Assembly (NCBI GenBank): GCA_023458215.1
Contig: JAEXAJ010000193.1
Coordinates: 1 to 16,192 of the forward strand
Direction: 5' to 3'
Length of the DNA stretch: 16,192 bases
Source: Bacteroidota bacterium
Lineage (GTDB): Bacteria; Bacteroidota; Bacteroidia; Bacteroidales; Bacteroidaceae
Below the pieces are notes generated by a model. That model was not told where the DNA came from and ran no database searches. It saw only the letters and a list, made by a program, of their open reading frames with translations. Shown here one piece after another: positions 5,316 through 13,376 of the stretch. Within the stretch, counting starts at the first letter, position 1; every line of letters starts with the position of its first letter. Position numbers and translations under genes: made by a program.

Positions 5316-6749
5316 ATGGAAACAGAATTGACTGGTAAAACACGTACTGAGAGCGATTTACTCGGTGCACGTGAAATTCCCGAAGAAGCTTTGTATGGAG
5401 TCCAAACACTCAGAGGTATTGAAAATTTTCCCATCAGCAAATTTCGCTTGGGTGAATATCCTATGTTTTTGAAAGGACTCGCCATTACTAAAATGGCAGC
5501 AGCACATGCCAATCATGAATTGGGATTATTAACCGACGAGCAATACAAGGCCATCACGGAGGCTTGCCTGGAAATATTAGGCGGACAGCATGCCGAACAT
5601 TTTCCTATTGATATGATTCAAGGAGGTGCCGGAACTTCTACCAATATGAATGCCAATGAAGTTATTGCTAACCGCGCGCTTGAATTAATGGGACACCATC
5701 GTGGCGAGTATCAATATTGTTCTCCGAATGACCACGTCAACTGTTCGCAGTCCACCAACGACGCTTATCCAACGGCAATCCATTTAGGTTTATACTTCAA
5801 ACACTTGGAACTAATTCCTCATTTAGAAGAGTTAATTGCCTCTTTCCGTAATAAAGGTCGTGAGTTTGCCCACATTATTAAGATGGGACGTACACAACTT
5901 GAAGATGCCGTCCCCATGACTTTGGGACAAACATTCAATGGATTTGCGAGTATCTTGGTAGACGAAATCAAACATTTAAATGAGGCGGCTGAAGATTTTC
6001 TAACTGTCAACATGGGAGCTACAGCCATCGGTACCGGTATTTGTGCTGAACCCGGTTATGCAGAAAAGTGTATTGCTTCTATGCGAGAGCTGACAGGATG
6101 GAATATCAAATTGGCGGATGATCTAGTGGGAGCTACTTCAGACACGTCTTGTATGGTAGGATATTCATCAGCCATGAAAAGACTCTGTGTGAAAATCAAC
6201 AAGATATGTAATGATCTGCGTTTACTCGCAAGCGGTCCCCGTTGCGGTTTGGGAGAATTCAATCTGCCAGCCATGCAACCCGGTTCTTCTATTATGCCGG
6301 GAAAAGTGAATCCGGTCATTCCCGAAGTGATGAACCAAATAGCTTATAAGGTAATGGGGAATGATGTATGTGTAACTATGTCAGGCGATGCAGCCCAAAT
6401 GGAACTGAATGCTATGGAACCCGTCATGGCTCAATGCTGTTTTGAATCTATCGACTTGCTTATAAATGGCTTTGACACCTTGCGTACACGCTGTGTAGAA
6501 GGTATTACAGCAAATGCTGAACATTGCATTGAAGAAGTACACCATAGCATAGGCGTGGTTACAGCCCTGAATCCGGTTATCGGTTACAAAAACTCTACAA
6601 AGATTGCCAAGGAAGCTTTGGAAACAGGCAAAAGCGTATATCAACTTGTTTTGGATCACGAAATTCTGACTAAAGAGGAATTGGATACAGTACTTAGTCC
6701 TGAAAACATGATTCACCCTGTAAAACTGGATATCAAACCAAGACGATAG
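5316..6749 (+). CDS. aspA: Aspartate ammonia-lyase (aspartase)
   Basis: A 477-residue protein, normal for aspartase, which reversibly splits L-aspartate into fumarate and ammonia in the cytoplasm. The N-terminus TRTESDLLGAREIPEEALYGVQT matches the family. TSTNMNANEVIANRA and the SxxD-like HVNCSQSTNDAYPTA form substrate-binding regions. The fumarase/aspartase signature GSSIMPGKVNP occupies residues 323-333 and includes the catalytic serine on the flexible loop. Fumarase class II shares these motifs, but the TRTESDLLG...ALYGVQT opening, the CNDLRLLASGPRCGLGE stretch and the overall similarity to known aspartases favour AspA. In Bacteroides the product fumarate can feed fumarate reductase. The gene stands alone, with its own promoter (5173-5204), a palindrome in its leader and a two-way hairpin after it. 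ATG 5316 is the first in-frame start. Confidence 0.95.
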   Translation: METELTGKTRTESDLLGAREIPEEALYGVQTLRGIENFPISKFRLGEYPMFLKGLAITKMAAAHANHELGLLTDEQYKAITEACLEILGGQHAEHFPIDMIQGGAGTSTNMNANEVIANRALELMGHHRGEYQYCSPNDHVNCSQSTNDAYPTAIHLGLYFKHLELIPHLEELIASFRNKGREFAHIIKMGRTQLEDAVPMTLGQTFNGFASILVDEIKHLNEAAEDFLTVNMGATAIGTGICAEPGYAEKCIASMRELTGWNIKLADDLVGATSDTSCMVGYSSAMKRLCVKINKICNDLRLLASGPRCGLGEFNLPAMQPGSSIMPGKVNPVIPEVMNQIAYKVMGNDVCVTMSGDAAQMELNAMEPVMAQCCFESIDLLINGFDTLRTRCVEGITANAEHCIEEVHHSIGVVTALNPVIGYKNSTKIAKEALETGKSVYQLVLDHEILTKEELDTVLSPENMIHPVKLDIKPRR

Positions 6750-6763
6750 GTTATGGAGAATAA

Positions 6764-6795
6764 ATGGGGATGGATCTCTAGTCATTCATCCCCAT
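6764..6795. terminator. Bidirectional hairpin between aspA and the hybrid kinase gene
   Basis: ATGGGGATG (6764-6772) and CATCCCCAT (6787-6795) form a perfect 9-base stem with a 14-base loop, 14 bases after the aspA stop and 20 bases from the end of the convergent kinase gene. On the minus strand it is followed by TTTATTC. On the plus strand no good T-run follows, although an A-run at 6804-6811 gives a T-run on the minus strand before the stem. Confidence 0.65.
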
Positions 6796-6814
6796 CATTC
6801 AAGAAAAAAAATCT

Positions 6815-9800
6815 TTAACAATACTTCTTAAGTACCGCCATCAGTTTTGCCTTATCAATAGGCTTCACCAAGTATTCATTACACCCTGCAGCCAAAGCAG
6901 CCAGACGATCAGTCTCAAAAGCATGGGCAGTAAGTGCAATTATAGGCAATTTAGTATTGAATTTACGTATTTCGGCTGTAGCTGATAATCCGTCCATAAC
7001 AGGCATTTTCATATCTGTAAGTAACAAATCAATCTGACGGCTACGCACTATATCAAGCACCTCTTTGCCATTCACAGCACGTAACAATTCATAATTTTTC
7101 TTCAACATTTCCGATACAAGCTGATAATTGCTCTGCATATCTTCGGCAATCAGGATCGTTTTACGCATCGCAGAGTGAGAATGAGAAGAAGAATCGGATG
7201 CAGAAACAAGAATACGACTTCCTTCACTCTTATCCGCTGCTTTATCAGAACCAACTTCTTGGGATAAAAGGCTTACTTTACAAGGCAACATCGCCCAAAA
7301 CAAAGAACCTTCTCCATAGTTACTTTCAAAACCAACCGCACCACCCATAGATTCGGCTATCGCCTTACAAATAGACAGTCCCAATCCGGTGCCTTGTGCA
7401 AACTCATCCAACTTCTCAAAACGATGGAAAACCTTTCCTTTCTTCTCCTCTGCAATACCGATACCGGTATCTTTTACATAAAAGTAAATGCCTTCCTCCC
7501 TTTTCTCATACCCCATTTCAATGGTTCCTTGGGGAGTATATTTTATTGCATTAGTCACATAGTTAGTCAAGATCTGCGCAACCCGATTCCGGTCGAGTAG
7601 CACCTGACAGGCGGAATAAGGATTGACTGCAACCAAATTTACATTCGGATTAGTTATACGTTGCTTCATAGAAGCAGCCATATTATTGAAATGCTCGGAT
7701 AAATCATACTTCTCATACTTCAACTCTACCGAACCGGCTTCGAGTTTAGATAAATCAAGTATATCATTAATCAACTTCAGCAACAATTCATTATTAGTAT
7801 TGATAATCTGGATATATTCCTCCCTATCTTCCTCCTCTCCATACATCATTAATTCAGAGAAGCCCACGATTGCATTCAACGGAGTACGTATTTCGTGGCT
7901 CATATTCGCCAAGAATGCCGATTTCAGTTTGTCCGACTGCTCGGCTTCCTGTTTAGCCTGGCGTAATTCTTCAATCATACGCTCACGCTCCGTCACATCG
8001 TCCACACGGATTACAACCCCATCCATTACACCGTCTTCTATAAACACAGGAGTTGCAAATACTTCCACCGTATGCTCACCATCAAGATTGAACTTTATCT
8101 GCTCCGTCTGGCGGGATAGTAACGCACGTTGCAACACACAATTCTCACAAGGAGAAGTACGGTTATGCGCACTCTTATAACAGTATTCACCTTTCTTATA
8201 CGCTTCGTAGGAAATACTTTTGGAGCAAAAAGAAATATTTTCCCACTTTACGATATAGTCCTTGCCAATATATGCCAATCCGGAATTCGTATTATTAAGC
8301 ACCAATTCATTTTGCAGAATCAAATTGTCGAGTGCTTTTTTGTTTTCGAGCAAAGTCATCTCAGCATGTTTGTGGGAATCTATATTCAGACTCATTCCAA
8401 ACATGTATTTATAGGGTGCATCATTCAGAGTGGTCGTTTCGACTATACCACGCGCTTCCCACCATTGGTACTCACCATTACCTTTGAAATCAAGACGAGC
8501 TTCGACATCCCATACACTATTATCCGATTCAAGAGCTTTTTCCAAAGATTCTATGTATGCCTTTTGATCTTCGGGGTGTACCATCTTGAGATACTTCTCA
8601 TGCGAATTAACGTCAGAGATTTTTAGTCCTGTTTTATCAAAACCCTCCCCAAAACTTAACCTGTCTATATCAGGTTCATAAAACCAAGTAAAAGCATTCA
8701 TTGTCTCCAAGGTAATGGAAAGCAGTTGGGCTCGACGCTTTAGTTCGTTCTGCATACTCTGATCCCATCGGGTATTCAACAGCAGACGTTTACCCTCATC
8801 TTCAATAATACTTTTACGCACAATTGTATCGTAAGAACGACCGTCTTTCAACACGATATGCTCCAAGCCAAGATAAGGAGTGCCGGTATTGAAAACCTCA
8901 ATATCAGTCTTCTGAATTCGTTCTACTTCATCATCGCTCAAGACATCATAAGTTGTTTTATCTTCACTCGTGCCAAACATTTGCTTGCTTTCTTCATTAC
9001 AGAAAACATAGCGGAAGCCGTCTTCCACATCCTTAATATGTATAGAAAGAGGTATGTTATCAAGAACTTTTTTCAGAAGTACCTGCTTCTTATTTACTTC
9101 GGTATTGTTTTTTCGGGAACCAACATATCTTATGACTTTGCCATTTTTATCATATTCATAGGGCGAACCACTCACAGTACAATATTGCCAATCCGGGCTA
9201 TCCGGCAAAATGACTCGACCATCAAAGTTGAATGTAAAGTCCTCGCCTTCATTCATTCTTCGTATTAATTCAATGGCACGCTCCCTGTCTTCACTATGCA
9301 GAGTATCTACATATAATTCGCAGCTAATAGGTTGGGATTCGTCATAATCGCTCAAAGGCTCATTATCGCTATAAAAGTGTCTGGCAAGTACATCATATTC
9401 CCACAATACAATATCTGCTGCATGTATGGCCATTTCAGTTTTACGCTTGCTACGACGAAGCATCTCTTCCTTTCGCCGGGTCTCTGTGACATCTTCTACA
9501 ATTAAAATATAATTAGCCTTCTCATTAGTACTATTAAGTAGTTGGTTTCCACTAAATTTTAAGACACTGGTTTGCGAGCGCGAAGACATATAACGCCCGT
9601 CCTTTGTAGAAGCATCAAAGTTATATGTAATAGTCGTATGCAAAGTAAGTCCGTTGCATACAGCCGACTTCATTTCATCCGGAATAATATCATTATCATT
9701 TATATTAATCGGATTTTCCTTTACCAACGCTTCATCAAACCCAAAAATCTTACAGAAGATTTCATTAAAATGAATCAATGTCCCATCATTGGAGTAGAGC

Positions 9801-9853
9801 CCTACACCAACGGGAAGTGAATCAAAAACTGATAATATTTGTTCTTGTTCCAT
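6815..9853 (-). CDS. Cytoplasmic five-PAS hybrid sensor histidine kinase with C-terminal receiver
   Basis: A 1012-residue protein if started at ATG 9853 (MEQEQILSVFDSLP). A longer frame from 9919 adds 22 residues that overlap the promoter and a palindrome, so I reject it. Five PAS-type sensor domains follow one another, beginning near LSVFDSLPVGVGLYSNDG, TEMAIHAADIVLWEYDV, KVLDNIPLSIHIKDVEDG, SITLETMNAFTWFYEPD and NELVLNNTNSGLAYIGKD. The fifth carries a cysteine cluster (EYCYKSAHNRTSPCENC) that could bind metal or sense redox state (inference). Then come a HisKA domain with phospho-acceptor His653 in NMSHEIRTPLNA, an ATPase domain with NYVTNAIKY, DTGIGI and GTGLGLSICKA, and a receiver with Asp947 in LLTDMKMPVMDG and the conserved lysine in VKPID. 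No membrane helix or signal peptide is seen, so it senses an internal signal. It lacks an output or Hpt domain. Confidence 0.93.
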   Translation of the reverse strand: MEQEQILSVFDSLPVGVGLYSNDGTLIHFNEIFCKIFGFDEALVKENPININDNDIIPDEMKSAVCNGLTLHTTITYNFDASTKDGRYMSSRSQTSVLKFSGNQLLNSTNEKANYILIVEDVTETRRKEEMLRRSKRKTEMAIHAADIVLWEYDVLARHFYSDNEPLSDYDESQPISCELYVDTLHSEDRERAIELIRRMNEGEDFTFNFDGRVILPDSPDWQYCTVSGSPYEYDKNGKVIRYVGSRKNNTEVNKKQVLLKKVLDNIPLSIHIKDVEDGFRYVFCNEESKQMFGTSEDKTTYDVLSDDEVERIQKTDIEVFNTGTPYLGLEHIVLKDGRSYDTIVRKSIIEDEGKRLLLNTRWDQSMQNELKRRAQLLSITLETMNAFTWFYEPDIDRLSFGEGFDKTGLKISDVNSHEKYLKMVHPEDQKAYIESLEKALESDNSVWDVEARLDFKGNGEYQWWEARGIVETTTLNDAPYKYMFGMSLNIDSHKHAEMTLLENKKALDNLILQNELVLNNTNSGLAYIGKDYIVKWENISFCSKSISYEAYKKGEYCYKSAHNRTSPCENCVLQRALLSRQTEQIKFNLDGEHTVEVFATPVFIEDGVMDGVVIRVDDVTERERMIEELRQAKQEAEQSDKLKSAFLANMSHEIRTPLNAIVGFSELMMYGEEEDREEYIQIINTNNELLLKLINDILDLSKLEAGSVELKYEKYDLSEHFNNMAASMKQRITNPNVNLVAVNPYSACQVLLDRNRVAQILTNYVTNAIKYTPQGTIEMGYEKREEGIYFYVKDTGIGIAEEKKGKVFHRFEKLDEFAQGTGLGLSICKAIAESMGGAVGFESNYGEGSLFWAMLPCKVSLLSQEVGSDKAADKSEGSRILVSASDSSSHSHSAMRKTILIAEDMQSNYQLVSEMLKKNYELLRAVNGKEVLDIVRSRQIDLLLTDMKMPVMDGLSATAEIRKFNTKLPIIALTAHAFETDRLAALAAGCNEYLVKPIDKAKLMAVLKKYC

Positions 9854-9894
9854 GAATTTAAACACCACTACATATAACCATCTACTAACTAGCA

Positions 9895-9921
9895 CAAAGA
9901 TATGAGAGTTTGTGCTCATAT
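9895..9921 (-). promoter_or_regulatory. Candidate promoter of the hybrid kinase gene, overlapped by an inverted repeat
   Basis: On the minus strand TATCTTTG (9902 down to 9895) is a perfect TAnnTTTG box, giving a predicted leader of about 35 bases before ATG 9853. No clear -33 TTTG is present, which may point to dependence on an activator. ATATGAG (9900-9906) and CTCATAT (9915-9921) form a perfect 7-base inverted repeat with an 8-base spacer that partly covers the -7 box, a possible operator. Confidence 0.5.
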
Positions 9922-9978
9922 CATCATTTTAATGGATATTTTTTTCTATAAAATGAAATAATTATGCAACTTATTATT

Positions 9979-10008
9979 AAAAGAGCTCCCTTCGCAGAAA
10001 GCTCTTTC
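9979..10008 (-). terminator. Terminator of the kinase-like/AraC regulator gene
   Basis: Read on the minus strand, AAAGAGCT (10007-10000) pairs perfectly with AGCTCTTT (9987-9980) around a 12-base loop and runs into TTAATAATAAG. It begins 20 bases after the stop codon at 10028. It suggests that the AraC-type gene and the hybrid kinase gene are separate transcripts, at least in part. Confidence 0.7.
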
Positions 10009-10027
10009 TTTTCATTGTCTACAAAGA

Positions 10028-11722
10028 TTACATCTTCTTCAGGAACTCTTTCGGGCTCTTTCCAAAATACTCTTTGTATTTACTTCTAAAATTCTTCAGG
10101 TTCCTCATACCTACCATTTCTGCAACAATAGTGACGGAATGTTTTCCACTTTCCAGCAATTCACGTGCCTTCTCCATACGTATGTGTGAAATCAGAGATT
10201 TCGGAGCTTCACCCGTCAATGCCTTCCACTTATTATAAAAGGCAGTACGACTCATGCACATATTGGCTGCAAGATCATCAACCAGAAAATCTTCTTTATC
10301 GAGGTTATCTAAAACATACTTTTTCACTTCATCAAGAAATTTCAAATTGTTTTCCTGCTGGGATTCCTCCATTCTGCGCACCAAAAAGTCTTCACCAAAC
10401 ACTTTTTGAAGAAAAGATTTCCTCAGAAGGTAGCTATTAGTAATCTGAACAGATATTTCGATCTTCAAGTCTTCTATATTTATAGGCTTATACATAAATA
10501 TATCCGCCAGCGAATACCCTCTCTTCATGCGTTTCCCTACATCAAGTGGCGACCCCAACAATATGACTGGAATAAACGAGGTATCTTTGGATGCTTTCAG
10601 TTTTGAAGAAAGTTCGTCACCACCCATTCCATTGACCAACACATCACATAGCACCAAATCAGGATGCTCGTCATGAATGGATTTTAATGCTTCCGAACCA
10701 TTGCTAAATGTTATGATATTGAAATCATCCGATAAACATTTTGCCAAATATCGGCTAAACTTTTCATCGCTATCTACCAGTACAACTACCGGTTTATCCA
10801 CACTCTTTTTCTTGAAAGGGGGACGAAGATAGACCTCTGTGGCATCACCAAGCAATGCATATTCTTTCTCCTTTTCATAGTGACTGGCTACTTGTTCGAG
10901 CGGACACTTTACAGGGAATTTCAATGATACTTCTCCTTCTGAAACCGAGATTTTGCCATCACATAGATTTAACATTTTCTTAAACAAAGTACCACCCATC
11001 TTCCATCGTCTGCGGTGAACGGTTTTTGGTGCCGGTAACCATGACAAGTACCATTTGCAATACTTCAGGAACACCCCGTTCCCAGTATCTTTAATCTTTA
11101 TTGCCCAATATTTATCATTCAGCAATATCTGCATAACAAGATGCGTTTCGGGAAGAGCGCAATCAATGGCGCTTGTCACAAACTTATCTATCACCGGAGA
11201 TATTTTCCCTTGATCGAACCAAGCACTGGCATAATCAAATTCGGGAGATATTTCCAAAGTCATATCCAAACCGGCAGCGTAAGATTGGAGAGGATTCACT
11301 TTACTTTTAATAAAAGAACCGATCTCATGCTCCGCCACATCTAAATTGCCGGAGTAAATAAGAGAACGCTTCAATCCCATCAATGCTGTCAGATGCTTTT
11401 CGAGCCCTTCGATATGATGAATGGCAATGGACACTTCTTTTTTTACGAAGTCGGGACAAGCCCCTTCACAAACTACTCCTAGAGGAGTCTTTATCAATGA
11501 AATGGGATTACGGATATCCTGAAAAGTATCAATAAAGTATTGATTTCCCTCTTTCAGCAAATCTCTTTCTTCACAAATTGAACGTAAATAAAATAAGAGC
11601 CAGCATAATAAACAAAATCCGCCAAACATTAATATTATAATCGTATTAAGAAAATTCCGGTACATCCCAATTATTAAAAAAAGAACGAAAAACGAAGCTA
11701 AAATTATTGTTATATGTTTCAT
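10028..11722 (-). CDS. Membrane-anchored degenerate histidine kinase / receiver / AraC-type regulator
   Basis: A 564-residue protein. Two membrane helices lie at about 4-21 and 26-46, with no room for a periplasmic sensor. A HisKA-like helix follows: FIDTFQDIRNPISLI, where the phospho-accepting histidine of the usual S-H-E-x-R-T-P is replaced by Gln68. The ATPase domain is worn: the N-box asparagine is absent (DKFVTSAIDCA), DTGNGV remains, and the second glycine motif is altered (KMGGTLFKKM). The receiver is better kept, with LVDSDE, Asp360 in LVLCDVLVNG and the lysine in YKPIN. The C-terminal 100 residues are an AraC-type DNA-binding domain (VDDLAANMCMSRTAFYNKWK ... FGKSPKEFLKKM). The order matches Bacteroides hybrid two-component systems that control nutrient-use genes, minus the sensor part. 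It can probably receive phosphate or bind DNA but not autophosphorylate (inference). Target genes are unknown. Confidence 0.9.
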   Translation of the reverse strand: MKHITIILASFFVLFLIIGMYRNFLNTIIILMFGGFCLLCWLLFYLRSICEERDLLKEGNQYFIDTFQDIRNPISLIKTPLGVVCEGACPDFVKKEVSIAIHHIEGLEKHLTALMGLKRSLIYSGNLDVAEHEIGSFIKSKVNPLQSYAAGLDMTLEISPEFDYASAWFDQGKISPVIDKFVTSAIDCALPETHLVMQILLNDKYWAIKIKDTGNGVFLKYCKWYLSWLPAPKTVHRRRWKMGGTLFKKMLNLCDGKISVSEGEVSLKFPVKCPLEQVASHYEKEKEYALLGDATEVYLRPPFKKKSVDKPVVVLVDSDEKFSRYLAKCLSDDFNIITFSNGSEALKSIHDEHPDLVLCDVLVNGMGGDELSSKLKASKDTSFIPVILLGSPLDVGKRMKRGYSLADIFMYKPINIEDLKIEISVQITNSYLLRKSFLQKVFGEDFLVRRMEESQQENNLKFLDEVKKYVLDNLDKEDFLVDDLAANMCMSRTAFYNKWKALTGEAPKSLISHIRMEKARELLESGKHSVTIVAEMVGMRNLKNFRSKYKEYFGKSPKEFLKKM

Positions 11723-11743
11723 ACTAAATTATGTTTGAGTTAT

Positions 11744-11769
11744 GCTTCGGATAAGAGCATATCCAAAGC
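11744..11769. promoter_or_regulatory. Imperfect inverted repeat upstream of the AraC-type regulator gene
   Basis: GCTTCGGATA (11744-11753) and TATCCAAAGC (11760-11769) are complementary in nine of ten positions around a 6-base spacer, 22 bases before the start codon of the minus-strand regulator. It could be an autoregulatory operator or a leader hairpin. No convincing TAnnTTTG box was found on the minus strand here. Confidence 0.35.
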
Positions 11770-12045
11770 ACAAAAAATTCATATTTATTTTTCATTTAAA
11801 TTTTAATGCACAATGAGATTTACCTAAAAGATATTTAGGAGGTGGGCGGATTGTATAGTTGTTTAGATACATCTAGTTTAATTTCATAAATAAAAACTCA
11901 TCATCTAACATTACAAAAAAGTACTATAACAAATAAAAACAAAAAAAGATGCAAGGTATTAGAAGGAAACACAAGATTTTTGAAGCAAAAAAAGACTAAT
12001 CTCTGTTCATGGTGGAAAAATAGCTTTTTATTCTTTATTGTAAGA
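11770..12045. other. Divergent intergenic stretch, no gene seen
   Basis: The gap between the AraC-type regulator (minus) and the MFS gene (plus) is AT-rich, with long A-runs around 11915-11995. No coding frame, RNA gene or further repeat could be supported apart from the inverted repeat at 11744-11769 and the MFS promoter at the right end. Confidence 0.5.
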
Positions 12046-12080
12046 TTTGGGAGTACATATTAAGGAGTTAATTATATTTG
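12046..12080 (+). promoter_or_regulatory. Candidate promoter of the MFS gene, unusually close to the start codon
   Basis: TATATTTG (12073-12080) is a perfect -7 box ending only four bases before ATG 12085. TTTG at 12046-12049 lies 23 bases upstream, slightly farther than usual. Transcription would begin at or just before the ATG, so the message would be leaderless or nearly so. Confidence 0.5.
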
Positions 12081-12084
12081 CAAC

Positions 12085-13260
12085 ATGAAACAAGAACTGA
12101 AAGAAAATGGCGGACTACCCGCACATATACTTTGGACACTTGCCATCGTGGCAGGTATATCTGTAGCAAACCTATATTATAACCAACCGTTATTGAATGT
12201 AATGCGCAATGAGTTGGGGGTATCTGAATTCAAGAGTAATCTGATCGCGATGATTACCCAAGTCGGCTATGCTTTAGGATTATTGTTCATAGTACCGTTA
12301 GGCGACTTATTCCAGCGTAAGAAGATTATATTAATAAACTTCGTCTTACTCATATTCTCTTTAATAGCAATTGCTGTAGCACCCAATATATATATTATCT
12401 GGGTTGCCTCGCTCATTACGGGTATCTGTTCTATGATTCCTCAAATCTTTGTCCCGATTGCTTCCCAGTTCTCCCGCCCGGAGAATAAAGGACGCAATGT
12501 AGGAATTGTTATTTCAGGTCTGCTAACAGGAATATTGGCATCACGTGTAGTCAGCGGCATTGTTGGAGAAATGCTGGGATGGCGTGAGATGTATTTCATT
12601 GCAGCAGGTTTAATGTTGGTTTGCGCCATAGTGGTATTGAAAGTTCTGCCGGATATACGACCCACTTTTCAAGGTAAATATGCAGAGCTGATGAAATCTC
12701 TCTTCCGGTTGATTAAAGATTATCCGGCGCTACGCATATATTCCATACGGGCGGCTTTAGCTTTCGGCTCTTTTCTGGCCATGTGGTCGTGCCTTGCTTT
12801 CAAAATGGGACAAGCTCCTTTCTTTGCAAGCAGCGATGTCATTGGGATATTAGGTTTATGTGGCATTGCAGGAGCGCTGACTGCTTCTTTTGTAGGCAAA
12901 TATGTAAAGATAGTCGGCATCCGCAACTTCAACTTTATAGGTTGTGGGCTAATCTTACTTTCATGGGCATCGCTCTATTGCTGGGGGAACAGTTATGTGG
13001 GAATCATTGCCGGAGTGATACTGATAGACATAGGCATGCAGTGTATCCAACTGAGTAACCAGACCAGTATCTTTGAGATTTGCCCTTCGGCCTCCAACCG
13101 GGTGAATACAATCTTCATGACTACTTACTTCATTGGCGGCTCATTGGGAACTTTCCTGGCAGGTAGCTGCTGGCAGGCGTGGCAATGGGCAGGTGTGGCA
13201 GGCATTGGCGTAACATTGACAATAGTTTCGCTTGCAATAACAGTTATTACCAAGAGATAA
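12085..13260 (+). CDS. Major facilitator superfamily transporter
   Basis: A 391-residue inner-membrane protein of about 12 hydrophobic segments, the standard MFS length. The first helix region holds VAGISVANLYYNQPLLNVM, a motif common in the DHA1-type drug/sugar efflux branch. Between helices 2 and 3, PLGDLFQRKKII matches MFS motif A (GxLaDrxGrkxxl). Later segments (GIVISGLLTGILASRVVSGI; TIFMTTYFIGGSLGTFLAG) fit motif C-like and late-helix patterns. Substrate cannot be inferred from sequence; relatives are often labelled arabinose efflux permease-like. The gene is single, with a promoter abutting its start codon and a shared terminator with the convergent sugar kinase. It is divergent from the AraC-type regulator, which leaves room for control by that protein, though nothing in the sequence proves this. 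Confidence 0.9.
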   Translation: MKQELKENGGLPAHILWTLAIVAGISVANLYYNQPLLNVMRNELGVSEFKSNLIAMITQVGYALGLLFIVPLGDLFQRKKIILINFVLLIFSLIAIAVAPNIYIIWVASLITGICSMIPQIFVPIASQFSRPENKGRNVGIVISGLLTGILASRVVSGIVGEMLGWREMYFIAAGLMLVCAIVVLKVLPDIRPTFQGKYAELMKSLFRLIKDYPALRIYSIRAALAFGSFLAMWSCLAFKMGQAPFFASSDVIGILGLCGIAGALTASFVGKYVKIVGIRNFNFIGCGLILLSWASLYCWGNSYVGIIAGVILIDIGMQCIQLSNQTSIFEICPSASNRVNTIFMTTYFIGGSLGTFLAGSCWQAWQWAGVAGIGVTLTIVSLAITVITKR

Positions 13261-13299
13261 TGTACACTTTCTCAGGAAATAATATTCAATATGCTTAAA

Positions 13300-13337
13300 A
13301 GCCCAATATCCGGCTAAGGATATCGGGCTCATTTTAT
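13300..13337. terminator. Terminator between the MFS and sugar kinase genes
   Basis: AGCCCAATATCC (13300-13311) pairs with GGATATCGGGCT (13318-13329) with a single A-C mismatch and a 6-base loop, followed by CATTTTATT on the plus strand. In the other direction it is preceded by AAAA (13297-13300), giving T's on the minus strand, so it may serve both convergent genes. Confidence 0.8.
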
Positions 13338-13376
13338 TATGCAGTTATCAGAACTACAGGCTATAATCCCTCTTAT

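Noticed and set aside
7623..9268. Long plus-strand open frames opposite the hybrid kinase (7623-8180, 8129-8626, 8858-9268)
   Set aside because: They lie wholly antisense to a gene with five recognisable PAS domains and all kinase motifs, and their translations show no family features.
9854..9919. A 22-residue N-terminal extension of the hybrid kinase
   Set aside because: It overlaps the predicted promoter and an inverted repeat, and its sequence does not fit the PAS domain that begins right after ATG 9853.
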